A stretch of DNA of 64,000 nt from Azolla caroliniana (taxonomy: Eukaryota > Polypodiophyta). The translations under genes were made by a program, and so were the position numbers. Position 1 is the stretch's first letter. Each line of letters opens with the position of its first letter. Shown here one piece after another: positions 48,774-60,568 of the stretch. The notes under the pieces are model-generated. The model did no database searches. It worked only from the letters and a program-made list of their open reading frames with translations, and was not told the DNA's origin. The stretch covers positions 3,906,001 through 3,970,000 of the forward strand of contig JBHGNT010000001.1 in NCBI GenBank assembly GCA_043228905.1. Direction: 5' to 3'.

Positions 48774-51700
48774 ATGGCATCCATTTTACATGGTGCTCAG
48801 TCCCCTGCTTCTCAAATCACCTCCATAATTGACGAAAATCTTCCCGCAAATGAAGCTCTCAACGAAGAAAAGCCTGAAAGAGATCCAGCTGCTGAGAACG
48901 GGGGTTCAAATGCCTCCTCAATCCTTCAAAATCAACATGAGAACATGTCTGGAGCCCTCAATAATGAAGCAAATCACCCTAAAGTTGGTCTAAGCTCGAT
49001 AATTACTAAGACGGGTGGGGCACAGCCTGACTTGATTAACCCGGTAAAACCTCTTTCGTCCGCAAAAGACACCCGAGTGGACAATACTAGTAGTCCGAAA
49101 AGACCCGGTGCCGATGGCGTAATAAGCCCCAAGAAGCCAGTGTTGGCCTTTTGCCCTGCACAACACTACCCCTATAACCGGATACAAAGCACATGTTCTT
49201 CGTTAGGTCGGTACTTGGCACGCCGTCTAGTCCAGATAGGCGTTTCTGATGTCTTCTCTGTGCCCGGAGACTTCAACCTAGTCCTCCTCGATCATCTTCT
49301 ATCGGAGCCAAGCCTTAATCTGATCGGTTGTTGCAATGAACTGAATGCTGGGTATGCCGCCGATGGCTATGCTCGTGCCAAAGGTGTCGGGGCTTGCGTT
49401 GTCACTTTCACCGTTGGTGGGCTCAGTATTCTAAATGCTATCGCGGGAGCCTATAGTGAGAATCTACCCGTTATTTGTATTGTTGGTGGCCCGAATTCTA
49501 ATGATTACGGGACCAATCGGATTCTTCATCATACCGTTGGTCTTCCTGATTTCAGTCAAGAGTTGCGGTGCTTTCAACAAGTTACTTGTTGCCAGGTATG
49601 CTAGATAAATTAACTCTTAGAGCTGCCATCTTGGGGTTTCTTGTTGATGGTTTGTGTTTGCTTTCTAATAGGAACTGGTGCTTTTGAATTTCTAAGGGAT
49701 TATATTAAGTGCCTGTCATGGTTAGAAGCATCTTGTTATTGATCTTTGTCTACTTTTTGTAGGATGTATTGCCTTTTGAGATTATAAAGGAGACATGTAA
49801 GTGCTTAAAAGAATCTTGCTCACTGTTTCTGGAGGATTTGTTTGCTTTGAATGCATATCCTTATGTAAAAGTGGAATCTCCTGAATATCTTCCCGTTATT
49901 AAGGCATCACATGGCCTACCATTCGAGTAAAACATATCAGCCTCATATTTCTTGCTGGTCTTTAGGCAATGAGAACCATAAACTGTTATGCAAGGATGAG
50001 GTATGCATTTGGATAGCACAGGAGAATGAATTGAAGCTCCACATTCAATTGGTCAGTAGCTGCATTAAATTGTGAAGGAAGAACAATGCACGTTATGCTA
50101 TGCATGGAGCCTCTGACATGCAGACTCTATTATTAATTAAACAGTCTATGGAATCCATGGTATATCTACTAGAGCTCCATGTTATTACATTATTGCCAAA
50201 GAAACTACCTTCTATTATCAAGCTTTCTGCGTTCTGTTGTACATTAGAAGCTAATCCTTGTTGCAAGTAGGAAACCTGAAACTAGTCAATTCAGGTCTAT
50301 GACAGTGCGTAGTAGTTAGTTGAATTTTCAACCCATTCTTGATACCATTTGTGAGTTGATTGAATTACCTACAGAATTTTTAGATGTCAGCCATAGTTGC
50401 TTCGAATTTGGTTAAATTATTGGTCTATCTTTTTACTCTATTCATGAATTGATCAAATTAAACATAATCTCGTAGTTTTTAGATGCCAGCTTTAAGCTTG
50501 TGTTTTCATTATTCTTATGACTCTTAAAATAGATGAAATCTGACCGGATAATTATTCAAGACATCAGTATGTTTTTTCATTATTCTTATCGCTTATCAAA
50601 ATATGGAATGTGGCCAGGTAACTATTCAAGACCTCGATACAGCTCACGAGTTGATTGATGGTGCCATCTCTACGGCGTTAAGAGAGAGCAAACCTGTTTA
50701 TATCAATATCAGCTGCAACTTGGCTGGTCTTCCCTATCCAACCTTTGGCATGGAACCTGTTCCTTATGTCATCAGAGAGGCGTAATACCAACAAAACCAT
50801 ATTTTCAATCATAATCCTCTTTATTTATTTGTATTTTCATTGTCATGATAGTAGGATAAACCTTGGGTACAAGAATTAAGACTTTAAGCATATGGATAGT
50901 TCTGAGCTTGGATATGATTTGCCTCCTTTTTATGTTGAACAGGTATAGTAATGCACAATGCTTGGAGGCAGCAGTGAACATTGCCGCCGACTTTCTTAAT
51001 GCAGCAGTGAAGCCTGTATTGGTGGGAGGTTCAAAGTTGAGGGTAGCAAGAGCAGAATCTTCCTTTGTAGAGCTAGCAGATTCATCTGGTTATGCAGTTG
51101 CAGTGATGCCGTCTGCGAAAGGCTTATTCCCGGAAACTCACCCACATTTCATGGGCACTTACTGGGGTGCTGTCAGTTCTCCTTTATGCGTAGAGATAGT
51201 CGAATCAGCAGATGCATATCTATTTGCTGGCCCTGTCTTCAATGACTACAGCTCTGTTGGTTACTCCCTCTTGTTCAAGAAGGAGAAAGCAGTTGTCGTT
51301 GAGCCCGATCGAGTCATCATTGGGAATGGTATTGCATTTGGTTGTATACTTATGAAGGATTTCCTTCGTTGCCTTGCAAAGAAAATCGTGAGAAATACAG
51401 CGGCTTATGATAACTATAAACGGATGTATGTACCGCCTGGTTTGCCTTTGAAATCTTCCCCGGATGATCCTTTGCGAGTAAATGTGCTGTTCCAGCACAT
51501 CCAGGTAAAACAAATATAACTACAAATATTATCATAATGTTCTAAAGGTTTTGAACCTTTGGAGCTTGTACTACAGTAAATGACATTTGTATGATTTCAG
51601 ACTTTTTTTGTTTCCTCCAGAGAATTCTGGATAAAAACACGGCTGTGATTGCAGAGACAGGGGACTCCTGGTTTAATTGTCAAAAACTACACCTACCTGA

Positions 51701-52875
51701 AGGATGTCGGTAAGAAGCTAATTAAGTTTAACCGATAGAGTTGATTGTAGCTGAATATTATAGGGAAACTATGGGTGAGAGCAGATACACAAATTCTTTT
51801 GATTATTGTTTTAATGTTATATGTAGAAACAAAAACAGTTAAACTGGTTTTTAGTATTTGTTTGCTAATTTCTTGAATGGCATTTAACTCTCCAATTTCA
51901 GCTATGAATTTCAAATGCAGTATGGATCCATTGGCTGGTCAGTTGGCGCTGTCCTTGGTTATTCGCAGGCAGTGCCTGAAAAACGTATAATAGCATGTAT
52001 TGGGGATGGAAGCTTTCAGGTTATTTTGTAGTCACAATTCCTATTATCCGGCCATCTAATAGACAATTTTATGTCGCAAATAACTTTCAAGCTTTACTTT
52101 ACATAGAAATTAGCTTGTGCAATTGTTGTAATCCCTACTATTCAGCCATCTAATCCACAAATTTATGTCTCGAATAATATTTGGACTTTGCTTTTGCGTA
52201 GAAACTAGCTTGCTCAATCTTTAGAATCTCAAAATAGACTGCATTCACTATCCATAGAAACACTCTTCCTTACCCATTTTTTTTGTATTAGAAAATATAA
52301 TATGTCAAGTGTTGTGAAATTGATGTGTTATAATATTGCAGGTCACTGCACAAGAGGTATCAACAATGATTCGGCAAGGACAAAACAACATAATTTTCCT
52401 CATCAATAATGGAGGTTATACTATTGAAGTAGAGATCCACGATGGGCCTTACAACATCATAAAGAATTGGAATTACACTGCCGTCGTAGAAGCATTCGCC
52501 AACAATGAGGGCAAGGTTTGGACTACTAAGGTAAAAACTCCTATCTTTGATTGAAATACGATGTGTTCTATGATGTTTACTGAAATACGAAGTATAATGT
52601 AATGTAGAGTATTGGTTGCAAGGGTCCACATGAAATACGGAAGTTTTTGGGAGTTTCGATGTGATAACGAATAAATGGCAGTGTTTTGTTTTTGTGGGTT
52701 TTAGGTGAAAACTGAAGAGCAACTTGAAAAGGCCATCTCTATGGTGCAAGGGCAGAAGAAGGATTGCCTTTGTTTCTTGGAATGCATTTTGCACAAAGAT
52801 GATACGAGTAAGGAATTGTTGGAATGGGGGTCTCGAGTGTCTGCCGCGAATAGCAGACCACCTAACCCTCAATGA
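48774..52875 (+). CDS. PDC: Pyruvate decarboxylase (ThDP-dependent)
   Basis: Converts pyruvate to acetaldehyde and CO2 in ethanolic fermentation in the cytosol, mainly under low oxygen. Seven exons: 48774-49595, 50618-50781, 50943-51504, 51621-51709, 51902-52019, 52342-52530, 52705-52875. The product is 704 residues. The catalytic core starts near residue 142 ([20 protein letters not shown]). The ThDP-activating Glu is E189 in [16 protein letters not shown], and the HH pair is at 252-253 (ILHHT). The cofactor motif is GDGS at 580-583 through NN at 607-608, with 23 residues between. The C-terminus [14 protein letters not shown] matches plant PDC. Arabidopsis PDC is about 607 residues; the excess is an N-terminal stretch of about 95 extra residues with SPKRP and SPKKP motifs. 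ATG 48774 is the first Met in frame; the frame is open a little further upstream without another ATG. Confidence 0.95.
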
Positions 52876-55800
52876 AAAACAAATGTGACTTACATCCTTT
52901 TCAGGAGAGAGAGACACTGAATGAATCATGCTTTTCTTTTAGTCCTTCTGAACTTTTTCCAGATAAATAAAACATAAGTCCCTTCTCTATGGATTTTTGT
53001 GATATAAGTCTCCCTGAATATTCTCTAGAGATATTTGACCTATATTCTCTCTGAATAAAATCTTAGCCTACTCATCCCCTGTTATTTATAAGGACTATTT
53101 CAAGATATAACCGTAGCATATTATGTCAGTTAGCACTCCTGTGAGGAGAGAAAAGCGCTTTTGAACACTATATATACAGATATTTGTATACATGCATATA
53201 TTAGCTTTTAGAGTCTATTTTCTATAAACTATTCTCATGCCTATGTTGCTGGGAATCTTTTCTACAAAAACTGCCCTTGATCACATTGGTATATCATTTT
53301 TCATATTTTTATTTACTTATCTTGCTTTTCTGGTTTTGTTCTCTTTTGTTGCTTTATGTGTGCACTGTTTTAGGAAAACGTCCTTTTAACTATATCGATT
53401 TCTTCGCTTGCTCTTGTGTTTCGTTCTCTTGGTCAAGTTCTTTTATTTTGTGCTTTTATTTTGCAACTTGACAATATTTAAAGCCCGACATAAAAATGGC
53501 CACGGTAGAAGATGAAAATGTTTTTGTTAAGAAGCAAGTGGGTCATTGAGTTGTTGAGGCGTAGTCACAAATGAATCAGTGTTTTCTTGCATACCTTTAT
53601 GAATCAAGGAACTTAGATTGCCTCTTTCTCTCCATATAAACCATGAACGAACTAGTTGTGTTCATTGTGTGTTCTTGCATACCTTCATGAATTAAGGAAC
53701 TTAGATTGCCTCTTTTTGAACGAACTAGTTGTGTTCAGTCTACGTGAAATGTGTTTGGAAAGACATGAACATATGAACACGAATATAATACATACCATCT
53801 ACTATCTAGATATGTTTGTGTACAATAGATTAGATGTTACTTTGCACCAGAAACATTTCCCTTCATTGGCACTCCAAGAAAACCCTTCACTACAAGTTCT
53901 CTTTTGATTCCTATCACATAAGAGTTCTCTTCACTTGTACTTCATTAGGATCCTTGGACTTAAGTTATGATTGGTGGTATACTTGTAAAATCGTGATAGT
54001 CTTGAAATTTAAAGTAACATTATCAGTGCATAATGAATTCATTCGATTCCATTATATGACCCCTTCGAGAACTAAGAGTGTTTGGATGACAACACGTTAT
54101 TCTCGAGTATATTGGCATATAAAGTTCAATTTTATGCAATACAAATGTCAAGACTCAAGTCACAAAACCCTCACTTTTTACTTATTCATGAACAGTTTAA
54201 TTTTATACACATACACACTATTGTCACATTATTGTCGCAAGGCACACAGTTCCAATAATGTCTTTCCTTTTCTTGAACCGCTAATGACAACATCTTCATG
54301 CTACAGCTTCAATTATTTTATTAGAACAATTATATCAAATTTCAAGCCATAATTATTCTAAGCAAACTTGTCATTTCTTATTTATTGCATCTCTAAGATT
54401 TGACCCTCCAATTGCTACACTTGAATTATTCGATTCTTTTTTTGCTTTTGGCTCTGATTCTTGTTTGATAAGTATAATTTGGGTTTTGCTTCAAACAAGA
54501 AACTTGCAAAAACAAATTGATCTATAGTGTCCTTGATGGCTAATATTAAGTTTATCGGGTTTGGTATGGTTATAATAAACATCAAATTATGCCATTGGTT
54601 AGTGGTTTTTTCACTTTCATCTTGTTTCAAACACACAAAAGACAATTGAACAAGAATACCATTTGACATTGTGCTAATAAGATTACAATGGAGTTACAAT
54701 GACAAGATATAGAGCTAGTATACAGGCCATCCGCTTAAATAGTTCACTTACCCTTATTAAAGTTATTCATTCTTAGATTGATCATAAATGAAGTAAAATC
54801 CGAGTCAACTTTAAGGAAGGGTATATGTTACATGAGAAACAAAAAGGGTGGAATTCATATTACAAGAACTACAAGTGGTAGGATTGATATTAGCCTATAT
54901 ATGAGCAAACTCTTGATATCTCATTGAAAAACAACATTGAATAGTTTATTTTTATTGTTTGCATGTAATTCACACACTTTTTGATTTCTAGTGATTCCCT
55001 GTAGAACTTTAATGGAGACAAGTGTGTAATGCATGTTTATGGAAAACTTTTGCATGTCATTGATGAATTATTCAAAACCAAAGCTATGAATGCCTCTTGG
55101 ATTTTGGATGAAGAGTATTGTAGTAGATATATTGTGCTGTAATAGTGGGTACAACCATTCGAACTATTATCTTTCAATATTTGGTTGCCTTTGGTCATTA
55201 TTAAAGTTTTAACGCGTGCTTGATATTTTAAGCTTCAATCAAATGTAGTACAACTACAAAGATACATTATACCTCAATTCTAGAACACAAATAGAAAGTT
55301 ATGATTCTAATAAAATACTAGATAATAAATTGGTAGTAAAAAGTACCAAATAGTTGATCTAATGTGGCACTCAAAAAGTTTGGAAATGTTGTTGCACATA
55401 AGAAATCCTATGCATTATATATGCTACATGTTTGAAACTATCATAAATACTATAATGTTTGAAGGGCAACATAACAAGTACGTGCTATCAAGGTGATTTC
55501 GTTGAGGCATGATGGTTACTATTGATACGTCTTCGATATAATATACATTAATCTTGATCTTCCATGATGCATGTTCCGAGGGGGGTTGCTAACTTCTTTA
55601 ACTTAGTATTTTTCTTCTATTTTTATTTATTTATGTACTATTCCTTTTAGTTTCCTCGTTTGATTTATTCTTCTTTTAATATTATATTCGTGTAGTTGTC
55701 TAATGAGGGCCACTGCTACTATTGTATGTTGGCCCTTTCTTCTACATATCAACAATGCATGAACTCACGACCCATCCGAGGTGCTTGGGGAGACCATATT

Positions 55801-56312
55801 AGATATTACTTCCAATGTGGGAGAAACAATTTCCGAAGTCATGTTCCGAGGAGGTAATCTCAGCACAGAAACCCATCGCTTAACTCGCAAACCAATAATC
55901 ATACCCATTATATTGTAAAGCGCAAGCCCTACACACTACTATATGTGGATTTGGGGGGGGGGGGGGGAGGGAGCCGGCGACGCGAAAGGCATAAAAATCG
56001 CATGCAAAAATGCAAACAACTTCACGATTCAATGTATGTACATATCATTCGACATATGATTGGGGGGGGGGGGGGTCCTAGGGATGATTGTGTATGGCCA
56101 TGTCTCAATGTGAGCAAGCAAAACGCATGAACATGTGATGGATAGATAATATACATATACCAATATGAATGCATGCATGTATGTATGTATGTATGCATGT
56201 ATGTGTATGTATGTATGTATGTATGTATGTATGTATGTATGTATGTATGTATGTATGTGTTTCCATGCATATCAGCAAATAAACACATGAGCAAGCGGCC
56301 GGAGAGTTTTTA
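52876..56312. other. Intergenic between pyruvate decarboxylase and MUB
   Basis: Pyruvate decarboxylase 3' flank followed by AT-rich sequence with no supported gene. The frame at 53834-54352 (172 codons) is AT-driven and unrecognised. Two G homopolymers (55953-55967 and 56062-56075) and an ATGT microsatellite lie at the right end. Confidence 0.55.
56169..56259. repeat. (ATGT)n microsatellite
   Basis: About 22 units of GTAT/ATGT with a few ATGC variants. Confidence 0.95.
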
Positions 56313-56813
56313 GATGAAAAACGGTCTCTCTGCGGTGCTCTCTCTCTCTCTCTCTCTCTTTCTGAGCCTTTTTTGCTTCTGTCTCTCTTTCTTCTTCCTT
56401 TTTATTTTAACTTTCCTTTTTCTCTGTCTGCACACCCCCAAGACGACGAAGAAGAACCTACGACACAGAAGAAGGTGTCGATGTCCACCACAAAACTCGG
56501 CACATCTTCTCCTTCTCTCTTCTGATGGTTCCATTCGTCCATCCATGGCACGCGCTTCGTTCTCACAGGTTACTCTCTCTCTCTCTCTCTCTCATGGCTT
56601 CTTCATCCATGGATCGTACATAGTTCTCGCTCTTGATGATCTCTCTTTCTCTCTCTCTCTCTCTCACTCATAGCACCTTCATCGATGTATCGTGCATCGC
56701 TCTCAGAGTTTTTATATCTGTTTCTCCCTAATGGCTCCTTAATCCATGGATCATGCATCGTTCTCGCATGGCATCTTCAACCGTTGGATTGTGCATCACT
56801 GCCATAGTTTTGA

Positions 56814-56845
<32 letters not shown>

Positions 56846-58330
56846 CATGGATTCTTCATCCATGGATCGTGCATCGTGCTCACAGTTTTGATATCTCCGT
56901 CTCATCTCCCTCTTATTTGTTATGTTTTCACGTCTAACTTAGACCCAGAGAGAGACCAGACACGAATTCCCTTTTATCTCAGTTTTGATATCTGTCTGTC
57001 TGCGGTATTTTCATGTCCAAGCGCTCAGGAAAAGTCGAGAAAGAGACATAGAGCCCTTTTTGTTATTCAAGTTTTGTTCTTCACTCTTTCTGGCGACGAA
57101 AGATGCAAGAAGGATGAGAGAGGGAGAGAATGGGAGAAAGGACTGCGTAAAGACCAATCTTTTTTCCTTCCCTTTGTCTTCTGTGTGAGGGGTTTTCTCT
57201 TTCTTTCCCCTCGATCTTCTGTGTAAGAGAATTTTGTTCGTTGTTTTTCCATTACACTCAGTCTCTCAAGATAAGGTCTTAAATCATTCAGTTTTTTTTC
57301 AGTTTGTGGGGTCTTGACGGATTTATATGCCTCCAAGCATACTTTTGGCCACTAGCTCTTCCTTAAAATCAAGAGATTCTTGACATACTTTAGTTAATTT
57401 CTCTCTCTATATTTCTTTATGTGATTTGATTCACCTTTTGTTTTGTTTGATTATGGACTTACTTGCATATGTACCATTTCTCTATGGCTATTGAAATTAG
57501 TTTCATGGAACAATGTGAAACATTGTCCTCCAAACCTGTGAAGATCCGAAAATTCTGTATGCCTAGTCATGATGGAGATTACGAAAAACCGAGTCTTAAT
57601 AAAATATTTGGAAAAGTTTAGTCTTTCAAGCCTGAGGAACCTATGAGTAGTAGGAGGATAGCAGTTTTAATCACAAGTAATATTTTAAGTGTAATCACAG
57701 GGACCTGTGTATACTAGTCTTAATACATCCCGTGAATGTTAAGGAAGTCCTAGTCTTCAGGTGAGAAGATCTGTAATTGAATACAGGCCTATATTCTTTT
57801 GTACGGTAGATTATGCAGAATGGCCCATTTGTACTGTCATAAAACAAAGTCAACAGCCATTCAATTCTGTCTTCATTTTGCCAATCATTCACTCTTATCT
57901 TGGGGTGAATTCTTGTCAATATAACTTACATTCATAGTATAACAGACTAATCAATTAAGCAATTTAAACTTGACGTTTCACATTTTTCATTCAATTTTTG
58001 CTGAATTCTGGCCACTATAACAAGATATCTCAAAAACATATGATTGTATTTTTTTGTAACTTTGTAACATATTTATCAATTATGGCATTTTAGGCATATT
58101 TTGGCTAGATTGTCGTTAGGGATGTGTTCCATAACAAGATTTCTCAAGCACATATGTTGACAATCGTTTGTTTGTAGCTGATATGATTATGACTTAATTT
58201 TACTCATCTTTCAGTTGTATCTCCAATGAATTCTTGTTAATATTATCAACTGTAACAAGTTACCTCAAGGATTACCCGCTAGATTAGCAGAGATTGTTGA
58301 TTCAAAGCTTAGTGTATAGAAGAAAAAGAA
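56313..58330 (+). other. MUB upstream region, CT-rich
   Basis: Contains CT tracts at 56338-56359, 56572-56593, 56650-56665 and 56814-56840, embedded in a CCATGGATCGTGCATCG minisatellite. The pyrimidine-rich block to about 57250 could be the MUB promoter or a 5' UTR exon. The following kilobase is AT-rich and may be a 5' UTR intron. No transcript boundary can be read directly. Confidence 0.4.
56543..56925. repeat. Minisatellite of 60-120 bp units with embedded (CT)n
   Basis: About five irregular units share [CT]CATGGATCGTGCATCGTTCT and GGCTTCTTCAT-type blocks, with starts near 56543, 56609, 56683, 56743 and 56861. Unit length varies mainly through the CT tract. Confidence 0.75.
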
Positions 58331-60568
58331 ATGGGAACAGAACTCTTGGAGGTAAAGTTCCGGTTGTACGATGGCACCGATATTGGTCCAAGCAAATATG
58401 CTCTAACAACTACAATCTCAAGCCTCAAAGAGAGCATTCTTTCTCAATGGCCTAAAGGTGGAACTTGTTTTTTGCATTTTTCCACGTCCTTTCTTATTTT
58501 AGATTGTTTTTTCTTCTTCTTCATGTTGTGAGTTGGAAACCTTTTCTGTGCAGACAAGGAACATAACCCTAAAGTTATAAATGATTTAAAATTGATTAAT
58601 GCTGGTAAAATTTTGGAGAATAACAAGACCCTAGGAGAATCCAGGGTACCTTTTGGAGAAATGCCAGGTGGAAGTATAACTATGCATGTGGTCGTGCGAC
58701 CTCCTGCGGCAGACAGAGTGCCAGGTAAGTAATGTTATGTTTGACTCTGATTATAATTTGAACTTTTTAGCTATTCTTTTTGTTTGAAGTATTCTATCAT
58801 ATTGCCTTAGTTTCTCTGTTCATTCTAGGACGTAGACTTGTAGGTAGTTTCTAATTTTAAACTTTAGGACGTTAGCTTTGCTCTGCGTGTGCTCAATATT
58901 CTTTAAGATGATGATTTAGGAAATTTCCCTGTTGTAATATACTGTAGGTAAGCCATAATACAGTATTGTTTCAGAGGGTTGCAACATATTGGTGTTGCCA
59001 GAAGTTTCCAATATGAGCGCAAAAAGAATTTAGAATATGCACGAAGTCAATTAATGAATTGGGCACTCACTGATATGAATGCTGTTTGTTAAGATCTTTA
59101 TTGTAGGATAATCCTAGGTGGAGATGCTGCTGAACTTGGAAAGATTTGCATGTGGTATTTAGGAAATAGTGATTTTATTCTGAAGAAAGTGTTGATAGAA
59201 TGGTAAATGTCATAGATTGACTACCTTAACTATAGTGAACATTCTCAGCTGGCTGGTCTCTTAATAGTGCTATCAGTGAGTGTCTTCAAAGGTGTCAATG
59301 TGCTACAATCCTATCACTGCAGAGCCCATTACTAGACTCTCTTGTGCTTGATCTTCAGGAAGAATCGTCCAAGGAATGGGAACATTTTTGTTATTTTCTT
59401 AAAGACCTTTCAGTAGAATGCCCATTTCTTGTATCATCTATATATTTCTCATGTTATAGTAATGATGGATAGAACCATCATCCATACACGTCTTTAAAAA
59501 CGTAAGTAGATTGGTCAGGTAGCCATTGCCAGTTATTTGAATGATAATTAGAATGTTTACTACGATACATGTTCAATATATAGATATTTTTGGCGAGATT
59601 CAAAAAGTAAGTAGATTGTTCATGTAGCCATTTCCAGCTATTTGAATGATAATTAGAATGCTTACATTACATGTTCAATATATAGATATTTTTGGGATTT
59701 GTGAGATTAACCATAACTTTCCTCAATGTCATGCATCATATGGTCAATGTTGATCATTGGGGTTCCCATGTCAGCAGATTTTCTTCATGCATGAAGCATT
59801 GTTAAGAGAACAAAAATGGCAAAAAGTTAATTGTGAAATCGCAATAAAGGAATGAGTGAAAATTGAGTTCCGAGGAATTATCAATAGGACACCTTTTTCC
59901 TGTCGTAGACGTTGTCACCGGATATTTAATTCTAGATTTACCTTAGCCTGTGTATGCCCACAGAGGAAGTTTGGATCTGTCATGGCTGAGTATATTATCC
60001 ATGCATGCTTCAGTAGATATACCATCGTTTCAGAAATATATGCTAGGTTATGGAAATGACCAGGTTTGAAATAACTCTTTTTCAATTGTCTCCTACTGCT
60101 GATTATATGGAAGCTTCTTGAGTAAGCTAGGCTCTTTATGTGGTGTAAACAAATAGGAACAGTTTTGGCCATCATAAAGTCAGGAGGTTCTTAATATACC
60201 CCTACTCCAATGATCTCAGCAATGTAAGCTATATTCTTAGTCGCAACTGAATGCACCAGGGTTGAACAATGAAGATTCTTTATATCATTTAATTTGTTAC
60301 ATAGTCTTGCATGCTTGGATCTCACAAAATTTTAAACTTTTAAGAACATATACAACTAACTATTCATTTGATTTGCTAACTAAACTTATTCATTCATGTC
60401 TAGATCATCCATCAATACATGATTTTTGCTTAGTTTGTATTCACATATTAAAACTTGTGTAATGATAAAGGAACTCAATTCATTTATTCTTGATTCCTGC
60501 CTTTCTTTCCAGACAAGCCGGCATCCAAAAAGCCCAAGAAGAGTAAATGTGTTTGCACCATCCTCTAA
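58331..60568 (+). CDS. MUB: Membrane-anchored ubiquitin-fold protein
   Basis: Small prenylated ubiquitin-fold protein of the plasma membrane; family members recruit particular E2 ubiquitin-conjugating enzymes. Three exons: 58331-58457, 58554-58724, 60513-60568, giving 117 residues, the usual family size. The ubiquitin-fold core includes LEVKFRLYDGTDIGP, LKESILSQWPK, LKLINAGKILENNKTLGESR and ITMHVVVRPP. A basic linker SKKPKKSK precedes C-V-C-T-I-L. Cys114 with terminal Leu is a CaaX box favouring geranylgeranylation, and Cys112 is a possible palmitoylation site. The last exon encodes only the linker and lipid anchor, after a 1.8-kb intron. Confidence 0.95.
59502..59700. repeat. 105-bp tandem duplication in MUB intron 2
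   Basis: GTAAGTAGATTG begins at 59502 and 59607. Both are followed by TATTTGAATGATAATTAGAA and TGTTCAATATATAGATATTT. Confidence 0.9.

Noticed and set aside
52360-52929. 189-codon minus-strand frame
   Set aside because: Antisense to pyruvate decarboxylase exons 6 and 7.
53834-54352. 172-codon plus-strand frame
   Set aside because: AT-rich composition, no similarity recognised, and no splice or promoter context.
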